Shown: piece by piece, positions 8,133 to 20,671 of the stretch
Layout of the letters: the number at the start of each line of letters is the position of its first letter
Numbering within the stretch: the first letter of the stretch is position 1
Assembly: GCA_012064415.1 (NCBI GenBank)
Contig: SSNU01000226.1
Location: 186,001 to 250,000 of the forward strand
Length of the DNA: 64,000 nucleotides
Direction: 5' to 3'
From: Gyrodactylus bullatarudis
Lineage: Eukaryota; Platyhelminthes; Monogenea; Gyrodactylidea; Gyrodactylidae
Position numbers and translations under genes: made by a program
The notes under the pieces: model-generated
Told to the model about the DNA's origin: nothing
Database searches by the model: none
The model's input: the letters and a program-made list of their open reading frames with translations, nothing else

Positions 8133-11100
8133 ACAGAAACACCAACATGCGATGAAATTGACGCCCATTTAGTCATTTTATCCAATCCTAAAGAATTTTT
8201 GGAAAAGTATGCAGTGAATCTCGGCAAGAAAAGAAATACAGAGATAACTTTTCAAGATGGCCGCATTCATAGGTATCATCTGGATAATGAAAAAGAATAT
8301 TTCGATGAATCAAAAGTCCTCGATGGTCCCATACCCTTTTTTAATGCTAGAGTTTATTTAATAGTAAGTTTTCTCCTTATTAAACAATGAAAAATCAAAC
8401 CAAAAATTTATATCATTATACTTATAACTGTAGTCAGTCCTATTACTTAAAAGTCAGTTAAACAAAAGAATTAACACTTGAGAACTCATCAATTTCTTAA
8501 TATTTAAATAATTTTCTATTAAGGTGGGAGTGACAGCGTCCTAGTTCCATTTTTAGTAAAAAGTTTTTCAAAATTAATGTTATTACTTTCAAGTAGGCAT
8601 TGGCGATTTTGATAGAAATAGTTGATTGTATTTTCCTTACACTATCGTGAAAATTATTAAGAGAATCATGAGAAAAATGGCTTAAATTAAATTCATGAAA
8701 TTTTCTCTCGTGTTAATTCTAATACAAAATCATTGTTTGTATTATAACCAGTTCATAAATAGGTTTTGAACTATATGTTTTATATGTCATTCAAAATCTA
8801 GTGACGAGCCCGTTTCAGATTCTGACTCAGGCTAGAAATTGAAAATTTGCAAAATCTATCTCTAATGGCTATTTTCTATACCTTTTAAAGACCAACAAGA
8901 GAGAAAAGAAAATCAAAAGGATAAATAACTACTCCAATAACAAAGAAATTAAATTCATTAACACTGCCTGTTTTACTTCCATTCTGTAGGAAAATAAATA
9001 AAATCAAAAGTCAAGTAAGTGAAATTCAAAAGCAAAACTTTCGTTCAGAATGACTGATAAGAAGATAAAAAATAAATTCAATAGCAAAGTTTACTACGCC
9101 AAAAGGAAAAATAAGAAATTCATTAAGTAAATTCAAGATAAGACTTTTGATAATTAATTTATTCGTGAAAATTTATTTAATTTTTGTAAATTGTGGGGGT
9201 GGAGTAGGTAAAACCAATAAAATTCGAGCATGAATCTTCACGATTTTCATTCTAAGTATAGACAAAGAGCTCACAACCTTGTTCGACATTAATCACTTCA
9301 AACCATGCCTAGGAACAAATACCCTGATAGTGTCCGTGCGAAGGTTTTGGAAATTTATTCAAACGAAGAAGATTGGTTCTCTTACATAAAGTTGATGAAA
9401 ATCCCATATGCTACTGCTTATAAGTGGATAAGATCTGGTAGACCAATTCAACTGAAAAGAGGTGGAGCCAAAAATATCAAGAAATCAAATATTATAATTC
9501 AAAATCTGATCAGTTATATTGAAAACTTCCCTCAAACAACTCTTCAAGAATGTGTTGAACATATTCTTCAAACATTCGAGGTATCTGTCACTCCCCAAAC
9601 TATCAAGAACTGGTTGGATGGCGCTCTAATCTCATTGAAAATCACTAAAAGCGTTCCTAAGTCTATGAACTCGTTAGAAAATAAGGCCAAGAGGAGCGAA
9701 TATTGCCGAAAAATACTTCAATGTGAGGCCTCTTCCACAGTTGTATGGATAGACGAAACAAATTTTAATTTATTTACTAAGAAGAAATTTGGTCGTTCAA
9801 AAATAGGAAAAAGATGTACTTTAATCAATCCTACAAATAGAGATTCCAATATTCATTCCATCGGAGCAATTACCCATAATTTCCTTGTTACACTAGCATC
9901 AAGAAGAGGATCCTTTAAAACGGATCAATTTAACAATTGGATCACTGAACTCATTAATTTATGCCGTAATCAAGGAATCTTGCCTATTACAATTGTTTGC
10001 GACAATGCTCCGATTCATAATCGAATTGAGAACTTTCAATCAGAGGATGTTAATATACTTAGATTAGCTCCATATTCTTTCTTATTGAACCCGATAGAAA
10101 AAGCTTGGAGTTCATTCAAAGAAACGGTGAAAAACTTGTTAAGTCAAAAAATGCAGGGAGAACGGAGAGCTAAGTATCGCCGAATATCGAATGAGAATTC
10201 TGGAAGAAATTGTTTTAGAATCAAGAAATGTTTTAACCCCGAATAAGATTATTAAATACACTAATCATGTCAAAAAATACTATCCTGGATGTATTCAATC
10301 AGATGATTTAGTTGAATTTTAAATAAAAATCAAAAAAATTCTAAGTAAATTTCTTATTTTTCCTTTTGGCGTAGTAAACTTTGCTATTGAATTTATTTTT
10401 TATCTTCTTATCAGTCATTCTGAATGAAAGTTTTGCTTTTGAATTTCACTTACTTGACTTTTGATTTTATTTATTTTCCTACAGAATGGAAGTAAAACAG
10501 GCAGTGTTAATGAATTTAATTTCTTTGTTATTGGAGTAGTTATTTATCCTTTTGATTTTCTTTTCTCTCTTGTTGGTCTTTAAAAGGTATAGATAGAGAA
10601 CTTTTGATCTAGAAAGTTGTTTTTTTAATGAAATCTATCTTTGATTACACTGGTGGTAAAATAAGTAAAATTTTTAAGTTAAAATTTTGGTTAAATAGAT
10701 CAATTAAAATACGTTCCGAGTTCGAATTCTCAGGTTTTCAGAGGAAATCTGATGCTAAATGTATCGCTATTTTCCCTGATCTGTCGTATGAGTTTGTGTT
10801 ATTCCTGGTCTCGAAGTTATTAAGCTTAATTCAAAAGTGATTTTTCACTGAATTTTAATCTGTTTTGATCTGATTGGTTCTTGATTCTAAATTCTTCAGT
10901 TGGTTGAATCTGAGTGCAGCTCAATATATCTAAGCAAAGAAAATTATCTTTCTCAATTCTACTTTTCCGATGATGTTTTAAGTCGAGTTCTGTCTCAATA
11001 AAATATTTTAGATTGAAAAAAATTTCATTCTTGAATAAAATGTCATAACAAATCTTCAAGTTGATCAGAACATGTCTAGAAAGTCAGAGAATGGAAACAA

Positions 11101-14100
11101 TGAGAATTTAAAAAATAAGTTATAAAGAGAGAATTTCATTCCAAATAAAAAAAATAATCACGTGGTCCTCTTTATTTGAAATGATATTTTTAATACTTTT
11201 CAACCGCCGTTTCGAAATTTTTCAAACTAGACCAGTTATCTCTTTATCCTCTAATCAAGCTAAATAAGGTATTTATTAAAATATAAAAAAACGTTTTATT
11301 TGGTCGAGAATGGATATAGAATGAGAATATTATTAATCAACCAAAAATTTGAAAATTTAATATTTTTCCTCATTTTTAGGCCTTCATCATAAATGTTTTC
11401 GGTAATCTTATTACTTGTGCTTTAAAAAACATAACCTAATGATGAATTTTTAAGTCAAAAAACCATTATTTTCAACTTAAGGTTAAAAAAGGCTATAATT
11501 TTTATTTTGAAGTTAAATTACTACTTATAAGTGCTCACGTTAATTGAAAAATCTAAACATGATTTAAAATGATATGAAATTGAAAATTCCTTATACTGAG
11601 AAATATGTAATTGACAACCTGAATGAGCTCATCAGGAGAATTCGTATGACGTATAAAACATGGTCCAAAACCTATTTATGAACTGGTTACAATAGAAACA
11701 ATGGAGATGATAATTTAATTTTCTATTAAACATTAATCGCTGATAATAAAATAAATAAAAAGATAGATCTAGAATCGGTTTGCTTGCTTCCTGGCTGAAT
11801 TGACTTTTTCCAGATCAGTGATCAACGCAAACCAGAAGATGGCCTAACCAGGAGGCAAGCATACCAAATCTGGATCAATCAGTAAAACCATCAAAATTTT
11901 ATCTTGTGAAACAATGATTTTTTAAATCAAGATGTGAAAATTAATTGTACTATTCTTACAGGAAGATGAATTTGAAAAAGAAACTAAAACTATCCCCGCT
12001 GAACAGTACACTGGAAAAATAGAAGAGAAAAAAATCGATTTAAACTCAATGAATCTTTCCACAATTGTCTTTATTATACTGACTATTGGCTGCATTTTCT
12101 TGATTTTCATCCTGATGATTCTATTACTAGTTACAAAGAGGAGGAATTACATAAAAAAGCTAGTAAGTTACATTGTCAGCAATAAAAAAGCAGTATAACT
12201 AACAAACTCTTTAACTTTAGATAAAACGTAATAAAGATCTTAGAATTCCAAAAATCTCAGGTAAATCATTGATAATTTATCAATTAAATTCTATGCATTC
12301 CATCACATCAATAATTGGAAGTCATTAATTCATTTTGAAGACTCTAATCAAATGTTCGAACCAATAGGACTTCAAATAATCAATAAAAATTCATTCTATT
12401 CTTATTATAATTAGGTATTAGGATCATGTTGCATACTCTTACCATTTCGATGAAAATTTGTAGGGATTTAAGATTGGCAGAATGTTCAAAAGAAGTTTTT
12501 TAGGGCCAGGGTTAAACAAGAAAATAAATTATGCTGAATCTGTTCTACTGTTTCACCTGATTCTCGTTTGGGAGTTGAATTTCGATTTTTTGATCATTTT
12601 TCCTATTTGAAAATAAGCGAAAGAAGGATCTGGATTCTACATAAATCTTTATCACCTTTATGAGGAAAAAATTAAAATTTTTTTTGTAAAAATCATAGGT
12701 TCTCGAATGCATATCGATATCCATTGAATAGTCTAAAAACATATTCGAAAATTAAAATGATTTTAAAAATATCTGTTCACGTTACTGAAAATAGTCATAT
12801 AAAATTCCACATGTAAAAGATTATTCATGAGAATTTTTTAAATCTAGACTTATTCTCGATAAATTAGTTTAGAAAAAAACTAAAACATTTGATACGTATG
12901 TCTACTCATTAGTATACAATTATAATAGTATAATATAGTATATATATTCTTCAGGGGGCAGGGAGTTAGGGATCAGTTTTACACAGTTATTGCGGAGGTA
13001 CAACTGTAAAAACATTTCTCATTTCTTCATCGAGGTATCAAAATTCTCAAAAAGATTTCTTGGTAACCGATTCAAAAGCAACATTTTCACTGATTTGAGA
13101 AAATAAATTTGAAAAATCTTTTCTTGGAAGAATTTAGAGACTTTTTAAATTTCGAGCTGGCGAATTCATTTTTTGAGTTGAAAATTGCTTATTGATTTCT
13201 GAGAGGTCTGAGAGGAATCAAATGTTATTTATCGGAATCATCAATAGACAAGATGATCGTAGAGATTTTAGAAAATACTCCATTTATGTGCGAAGGTCTT
13301 CTTCCTATTTTTTGATCATTTTTACTGCCTGGAAAAAATAAAATCAGATCACTGAAAATGTACTTTTTTGAAGAAATCTTTAGAGAATTTTGATACCTTT
13401 TGATGAAGAAATGAGAAATTTTTGTAATTAATCATAAATTCCAAAAAATTCGAGAATACCTGTAATTTAGAATAGAATCAATTTTTAAGATTATTACATG
13501 GTGAATAAACTGAAACATAAAAGTAATTTTCATACTTTAATTTTTAGATAAAATAATCAAAACCACAGAAATAGAAAAGTGTTTGTCAGATTTCCAGGTG
13601 TGACCATAATCAATTAGCAAAAACAAAGCTGATAAATGAAAATAATCAAAAACTAACACATTTAACGACATCTTCACACACAAGAACAATTGTTTAATCA
13701 TCTCAGTTATGAGAGAAATTTTTTTGAATGAAAATCAATTGAAATGGAAGAAGAGGTGTGAAGAAAAATATTAATAATTTTTGTACAAAGAACTTACTTT
13801 TGATTTTTTTATATCAAATAATTATATTTTATTGAAATTACTGACAAGTAGATTTTTGATTCAAAATTAATTATTTACGTATATGAAAGCATTAGAGCTT
13901 GACTACAATCAAGTTCCAGCTTAAAAATCATCTGAATTCCAAAGCCAACTTGTAACAAATCTCTGACTCTGTTCAAGCCTCTCTCAAATCGTTGCACGGA
14001 ATGATTTTTTTGAGAGATTCAACCTTGTCAAAACCTAGCAGATGTTCGAAGAGTGGTGGGATTTCTAATTTTTTAATTTTTTCTTTTCCTGAGAAACTTT

Positions 14101-16075
14101 TAGTTATTCGTTGGTAATAAACCTATCCCTCTGAACATTTCAAGTCTTAAAAGCACACAAAAACTAGCATAAGAAAAGGGTAAACATTACTCTATAAACT
14201 CTGCATCAAGTGGAAAGAGAGTCATTTAAGTCAATCCATTCACCGTTAGTATGCTTAATAATTTCCCCGAACAATGTTCTATGCCTCAATCAAAATTGAT
14301 GTTTTAACCATGAAAAACACATTTTTGAAAATCAAAATGAAAATTTTTCATGTATACAAAAATCCCATTTTCCCTAAAATCATCAAAATTTACTCAATTT
14401 CCTGGGACTTTCTTCCGACATGTGAAAGAACACTCAACTTTTACTATAAAGCCCCATTTTTATTCAGAATAATGCAAAAACTATTCAAAAAGTCTAATTT
14501 TGTCCTTACTTGTAGTAAATTCATTGAAAAAATCTTGGCGCGTGTTCAAAAATTGTCATCTTCAATCGAGATTTTGTATATCAGAACAAACTCGAAAACG
14601 TGTGGTTTTATAGGAAAAAATGCTTAGTTTTCGATAATCTTCAAAATGAGATTAAGGCTGGGAAAAGTTGAAAAATTTGGCAGAAAATGTTGGGACAATT
14701 CTCTATCCGGTACAGGATCAGGCATTAGAATATTATTTGATAGGACTTGGAACAGTCAATAACTGCCAGTTATTAGATTCGCTTATATATAAAATATATT
14801 TATGATGTTTACTTAAAAGTAGGTAGATTATAATTAAATATTTCCCAATACATATTTTTAGCACTAAGGCAGCTGTTCTCTTGCATCATTGCACAACAAA
14901 TTAATTTTCTTCCTCAAATTAAGGCTCTTCAATTGAAACTTTTATTTTGAAAAATGGGCTTATTCATAATATCAGTCACAAATGCTTTGCTAAGATGAAC
15001 GTTTAATGATGCAGAAGTTATCATTTCCGAAGGAAAAAAAATTTCAGTTACTAAAAATTCAAGTCAAAATGAAAATTTAAACATAGAATGTACCATTTTT
15101 GTATTTAAGCCAAATGATGTTCAACATTTTTCGATAATTTTTCATTTTGCCTCTTATGTAAAAATATTTTTTGCCTTGAAGCGGCTTTTCTTCCACTCTT
15201 TTTCAGCACTCTAGTTAATTCTGGAACCAAGTGTATTTGATTAACCCTGTGTGTCAAATAATTTTTTATAAATCACCCAAATTAGCTAGCCAAAACAATT
15301 ACCCTGATTCAAAATATGAGATTGGTTTTTCAAAGCAGACTTATCATTTGAAAGATAATAGAGGTGATAATTGGAATTTTTCTATAAACCAGTTATATTC
15401 TAAACTGTGAGAGATATCGAGCAGGCGATTGCACATTTGAAATCACGCTAGAAAGTTATTATCAAAAAGGTTTTCAAAAAAAATCAACCTCCTTCAGTAA
15501 TTTTGGTCAGCATCAGTGATAAGCTAACTTTGTGAATTGTACATATTCTTGTAGCCCAATAAATTTCCTTACTAATGAGGTGTAAACAATGTATTTCAAG
15601 TATCTTTCAGCTCAAATTATCGCTCGAGAAAGTGTTGTTTAAATGAAAAGCCTGCGGAAAAGATTTAGTTCAATGTGAAATGAGAAATGATATTTGAAAT
15701 TTGAAAATATTTTCCCTGAAAATTCATTGTTTTTATAAGAATATAAATCGTTGTCAGAAACTTCCGTTTTAGAATTTTTAGAAAAAATCCTCACTTTATG
15801 GTTAGTTTAATAAAATATTCTATTTGCTCTATTCCTCAATTTTTGAATACACCACTCAGTTTTTTTTTATTTGGATATCTAGAGGTTGGATTGATGAAAG
15901 TTTACGCATAGTTGTAAGAATGAATTAATAAAAAACTACATTCCCAAACAGGATGCAGTTTAAAATGACAAAGACATAGGATGGATTAACATACTTGATG
16001 AGTAGATGATGTTTGTCTCACACTCATATTTCCATAGATGTAAATCATAAAGTAGAAAGTTTTTTACGGATATTA

Positions 16076-16107
<32 letters not shown>

Positions 16108-16693
16108 TATACCTCTATAAAAATGATCACTTGAGGTGACAAATATGATACAGAACTCTGAATGAATTTAATACGCAAAACTTCCTTCTATAAAGATAGC
16201 TTGAACTAAACAAAAGTGTATTAATTCTGCGGGTTGGTCAATTTTTTTTTCATTTTCCCACCCTCATAGAATGATAGAGAATTGTATCATTTTTATTCAT
16301 CAGAGTAAGTAAGTGTTTCAATTATTTGATGCCATTATATTCCTAGTAGAGCGTAAAAAACGCAAACCGTAATAGGAATTTTTGCTAGTTTATTCAACTT
16401 TTTTCCAAGCCGAGAATATTTTGATTTTATTTTTCTTTTTGTGGTAACTTTGAATTAAAATCTGTAAATACTTGTCAAGTTCAGATCATAAATCATTGTT
16501 TAGAGCACTATTTGAATAAATACACAATAAAATTTTGCAGTCTTCTTATCGAGAACAACGTGTGAAACACGAATGTATGTTTATTTATTCCTTTGCAGTC
16601 ATAGGCTGTCAAAATAATACATTGAATAACAAAGAGTTCCATCATTTAGATTTGACAGCTTCTTCAATTCCTATTCCATTTATTGATATGTGA
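8133..16693 (+). CDS. Single-pass membrane protein, 3' part of gene
   Basis: Predicted exons are 8133-8363, 11962-12162, 12221-12260, 13548-13597, 16541-16574 and 16599-16693 (stop 16691-16693), all with GT-AG borders and compatible phases. The first exon encodes an extracellular stretch (77 codons; cysteine in TPTCDEID) that could be the end of a beta-sandwich/FN3-like domain. The second encodes a juxtamembrane segment and one strongly hydrophobic helix (STIVFIILTIGCIFLIFILM) followed by KRRNYIKK, the usual stop-transfer charge pattern. About 80 cytoplasmic residues follow, ending ASSIPIPFIDM. The 5' exons were not found and may lie upstream of the window. The first intron (8364-11961) is inflated by a DNA transposon, and the last is 24 nt, a multiple of three. 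I do not recognise the family; a receptor-type phosphatase or adhesion protein is only a guess. The last two exons are less certain than the first four. Confidence 0.5.
8879..10589 (+). mobile_element. Tc1/mariner/IS630-type DNA transposon, 1711 bp
   Basis: Terminal inverted repeats of 242 bp (8879-9120 and 10348-10589) begin TACCTTTTAAAGACC and are almost identical. TA dinucleotides at 8877-8878 and 10590-10591 form the expected target duplication. One transposase gene lies between them. The high similarity of the arms suggests fairly recent insertion into this intron, even though the transposase is now frameshifted. Confidence 0.9.
9305..10322 (+). pseudogene. DDE transposase with a late frameshift
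   Basis: The first 313 codons are open. An N-terminal helix-turn-helix region (about residues 8-110) is followed by a DDE_3 catalytic core: WIDETNFN (first Asp), IVCDNAPIHN (second Asp) and LNPIEKAWSSFK (Glu). I count 31 residues between the second Asp and the Glu, short of the 34 typical of Tc1. Near 10150, at an A6 run, the frame is lost. The adjacent frame continues as protein-like sequence (EYRMRILEEIVLESRNVLTP) to a stop at 10320-10322, so a one-base indel probably inactivated it. It would cut and paste the surrounding element at TA sites. Confidence 0.85.
10628..10850 (+). repeat. Dispersed repeat with coding-like frame
   Basis: A 70-codon open frame begins at 10628. Its end (10785-10850) is repeated in inverse orientation at the left edge of the window with a similar peptide. 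The product is unknown; a fragment of a transposon protein is the simplest reading. It sits just outside the Tc1-type element, within the same intron. Confidence 0.4.
13013..13425. repeat. Hairpin repeat of about 410 bp
   Basis: The outer 55 bp are inverted copies: 13013-13066 (ATTTCTCATTTCTTCATC ... GATTTCTT) and 13368-13425 (AAGAAATC ... GATGAAGAAATGAGAAAT). The interior is non-coding. It lies in the intron before exon 13548-13597 or its downstream neighbour. Confidence 0.6.
16078..16108. repeat. (ATT)n microsatellite
   Basis: About ten uninterrupted ATT units within the last long intron of the membrane-protein gene. Confidence 0.9.
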
Positions 16694-17384
16694 ACTGATC
16701 ATTTTAATAATTCAGTCGTATAAAATGTTTACATGTTTTTCATTGCATTCATGTATCAATTATAATGTACATTTTTAATTTGTAGATTAATTACATATTC
16801 ATAAAATTCTATAAATGACAATTACTTTATTGAATTACATTAGGCTAAAATAGTCTTTTTTGAAAGTGTACGCTTGAAAAGTGAAAAAGAATTTAAAAGT
16901 TGAAAGTTACAAAGAAACTTGAGTTTGTTTTCAGTTCAATCATATTGGATCATTTCTTCTCTTTAATGCAATTGCCAAAAATCCAAAAATTATAAGTTTT
17001 TTGTAAAAGTATTAAGATAATTCTCATCTTCATGTTATCTAGCTTTACATCAAAAATGTGTATGATATAATGTAGTATGAAATATAAAAATAAAAGATAT
17101 TTTTTTTTGGTTTGAAATAGCGACATTTATTATATAAAAATAAAAATAAATAGAATAGATCTGTACAATGGAAAATTCTGAGCAGATAATGAGTGTTCAT
17201 ATACAGTTCTTCTTATGATGTATGACTGCTAATGAACTGCGAATACTCCATGCCTCATTTACACAACATCATGAGCTACTGCAGAAAATCCAAACTCACA
17301 AGAACGTAAACTCAGCAAAAAACACTGTTAACGGAGTACCATGGATAAACTTTTCAAAAAATGTAAGATCCCAAAAACAGAGGA

Positions 17385-18010
17385 TTAATTTTTTAAATGA
17401 AGTTCAGATTTGAGAAGGGTAAAGGAATAATTAAGTTTTTCTCTTATATAAGAAATTATTATTTTTAAATTTGATAGATCATCACAATCACGAAATTCAA
17501 AAATGGAGTCAAGGAGTCTATAGGTAGAGAGTAGATAATGATAAGTGAAAGATGGGTTCCTAAGTGCATAGCTCACCGGAGCCAAAGATGAGCTATTGGA
17601 GAAAGTCTTAACGATAAAAGCTATTCTACGAATCCAAATTGGATCAAGACCTGATGTTATAATCAAGGCGTTATAAGAGTCAAGGGTGGGGTATAAATAG
17701 TGCAGGAATCTATACTGAACTCTTTCTAATTCAAGGGAAGCAGAGTTCGAAATGAAGGGTAGAAGAGGAGCTACATAATCAAAGTGAGGAAGTGCAAAAC
17801 ACTTGAAAGCTAGTATCTTCAGATCCCTGGTATTAGTGAAACGATTGATTATGTAGCAAACAGTTTTAAGGTGATTAATTTTTGTAAGAGGTGCAATTTT
17901 AAGGGAAGAGTCAATCTCAAAACCAAGATCAATAGTGGATGAAACAAATTCACCAGGTAAATGAAGATTAGAGAGGAAGGGTTCAGGGAGATATCTAGCG
18001 GAGTATCATC
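17385..18010 (-). pseudogene. Non-LTR retrotransposon RT, C-terminal fragment
   Basis: The minus strand encodes the region downstream of the RT catalytic core. Recognisable blocks are LHLPGEFVSSTIDLGF, ERVQYRFLHYLYPTLDSYN and SGLDPIWIRRIAFIVKTF, matching the complete frame at 20753-22477. The end (SYIREKLNYSFTLLKS) is also preserved. The 5' portion is missing. A minus-strand A-rich tract near 17100 may mark the 3' end. Confidence 0.75.
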
Positions 18011-18549
18011 TGAAGAAGGATACTGCGGTTACTAGACACATTAGACAAGAAGATCATACACCTTCAATTTCAATTTTTCCGTTTTATACAACAGCCCTAA
18101 TGACGAAAGCATAGATTTATGGGTGAAAGAGAAATTTCTTATTAACCTATATAAACCTAAACTATGTGTTCAGAAAAACTATTCCTATAATCTTCAACTA
18201 CCTTGGCCAATGTGAGCTTCTTCACTCTTCTCTCCACTGTGGATATTGATGGGAGAGTTTTGATGTTTTTTCAGCTTACATTTTATTCTTAATTTCTTTG
18301 ACTTTTACTATTTCTTTCATAATTTGTAAATTATTATCTTGAATGAATCTTCTATCTTTTATCATTTTTGAAGAATCACCACTGATGATGCTTCGAGGAA
18401 TGTACATTTGGTTTTAATATATCTTCTTTCGATTTTCTAAATTATGAATTTAAGTGGATTTCGGACGTGTTTGAAAAACTACATGAATTAATAATTCTTA
18501 ATATCTATTTTGATTTGAGTAATTGAATATGTAATAACAAAATCTGAGA

Positions 18550-19640
18550 TCATAGAGTAAATAGACAATTTAAAAATAAACAAATAAGCCTTTCTAGTAG
18601 ATTCCCTTGATCATTCTGGAAAACTAAATGTTCGTTGGGGTCACTACATTCAGATATTTTGTATTTATTTTCTATCATTGAGTAAGCTGATAGTAAATAA
18701 TGTTTTGAATAAGAAGGATTTCTTAAGTTATAAGAGTTTTTAAACATTTTTGCAGACTTGATAAAATTTTTAACTAAAATGGCGTATCCTCCAATCCAAA
18801 GGGGGTTAAGACCTGAGATCGAGATACGAGCATTGTAGAATTCTAGGTCAGGGTATAAAAAAAATATAAAACCTAGATTGAATGTGTTCAATCTCCAAAG
18901 ATTTTTCGTTGGTTAACAAAGGAACCAGGGGAGTAATATGGACAAGATTATTCAAAACTATAGCTTTATACGCTTTGAGTCTATAAAAGGACGATTTTGA
19001 GAATTTTAATATTGAAAAAATAGCCGTATTAATCTTAGATAATTTTGATAGAGGATTTATTTTAAGACCATCTGAAACACTGAAACCTAAATCCGAAGTT
19101 AAGAAGACAATTTCTCCAGGAAGTAGAGGAGATTACAAGAGGGAGACCACCTGGGAGTAACAATTTCAATTTATCTCTATTTATATAGAGCCCCATGGCC
19201 TTTCAGAAGAGAAAAGTTGTGATTGATTTTTACATTATCAAGGAAAATTTTTCACCTTGAAGACGAACATTAAGTCGTCAGCAAATATAAGGAGAACATC
19301 CTCAATTTTTTCCGGGAGCTGAATATCAGCGAAGCAAATGTTAAAGAGAATAGGGCCGATTATCTAATGTAATTTTTTTATTATATGTAAAACTTGCAAA
19401 ATATCTACCTTCTCTTCCAGAATAGTTGGAGTATTTTTAAATACGTTTTCAAACTCAGCTTTCAATACTTAAAATTCTTATATATTCGGTTAAATATGCT
19501 AAGGAGTTGAGCTGTCCTCTAACCCTGGGGAACACCCGAGTTAATATTAGCAAGTTTACTGGAGGTGGAGTTAAAGGAAAAAAATTGTTTACGATTCGAT
19601 AGAAGATAAAGTTTGAGTTGAATACAAGCTCAAAGTTTTA
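18550..19640 (-). pseudogene. Non-LTR retrotransposon RT, decayed copy
   Basis: Minus-strand fragments include SGVPQG (RT motif B, near 19530), PILFNICFADIQLP and FADDLMFVFK (motif C, near 19265), and SGLNPLWIGGYAILVKNF near 18800. About 150 bp of foreign sequence separates the PQG and GPILFN motifs, which are adjacent in the intact copy, so the element was itself interrupted. Several frameshifts are present. Confidence 0.75.
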
Positions 19641-20671
19641 TAGAGCAGATTTCAGAGTTTGATTTATTATTGCGAGTCGTACATGATGCTTATATCAGGA
19701 CCGAGATTAATTCTCAACTTGAGAAATTACATCTCAAAAAGTGGTACATTGAATATTGCTCATAGTCAACCAAACTGGAGAGTACATCTGGTGTCTTTAT
19801 AGTTTCAGTACATTGAGATATGTATGGCTGGTTGAAAATCCAAGAACAGAAACGATGAAAAATTTTATTAATAAATTTCTATCAATTTTAGTCTTGCCGA
19901 GTGTGTGTATAATTTGTAAATTGAATTTGACAGGCGTCTAGAATATTGTTATCAGGCCACCAGCCCGAATTGATGCATGAATGATAGGCCCAAAAAATGT
20001 TAGGAAATGTATCGTTTATCCATATTTAGTATGAAAATTTTATTAATCTATTGAAATTTTTGTAATCCATATGTAGTCGAGATGAAATTGTTAGAGAAGA
20101 CGTTATCCTTCTGCTTTGACAAATGATGATTTAATTAAAAATTCAAATTACAATTTCGAAACAGCAACACATCTTGTTCAGAAATATTATCATCAAATTA
20201 AATATGGTCGAGATAGGAATAGATGAACTCTAATTTAAAAATTGATCCATTGTCTAATTTGCCTAGAATTAAGTCACATATATTCATTATAAAAAAATTC
20301 TCGTTATCCTGAAATGTAAGATTAAAAGAGTACAAATCACTTATTCTTCCTCTTCTTGATTATATCTTTCCTATTTTACCTAAAATTAATAACTCTCAAT
20401 GTTTGGAAATAGAAAGGATCCAATATAGATTCTTACATTCTATTTACCCTCACCTTGACTCTTATAATGCACTTATCTCTGTCTCAGGGCTTCAACCACT
20501 CTGGGTTCGCAGATATGCATTCTTAGTGAAAAAATTCTCGGAAACTTATTCCCCAGCTCAAAGTAGCTATAATTTCCGTAATGATGAATTTAACTCTAAT
20601 TTTTTATTGTCTGCTTTTAACTCTATTTACACAAAATTTGATTTAGCTGACTGTGAGAACCTTACTAATCT

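Noticed and set aside
14274..14627. 117-codon open frame on the plus strand
   Set aside because: The composition is typical of AT-rich chance frames (Lys/Ile/Phe/Asn). It has no recognisable motif and no splice context, and lies in an intron of the membrane-protein gene.
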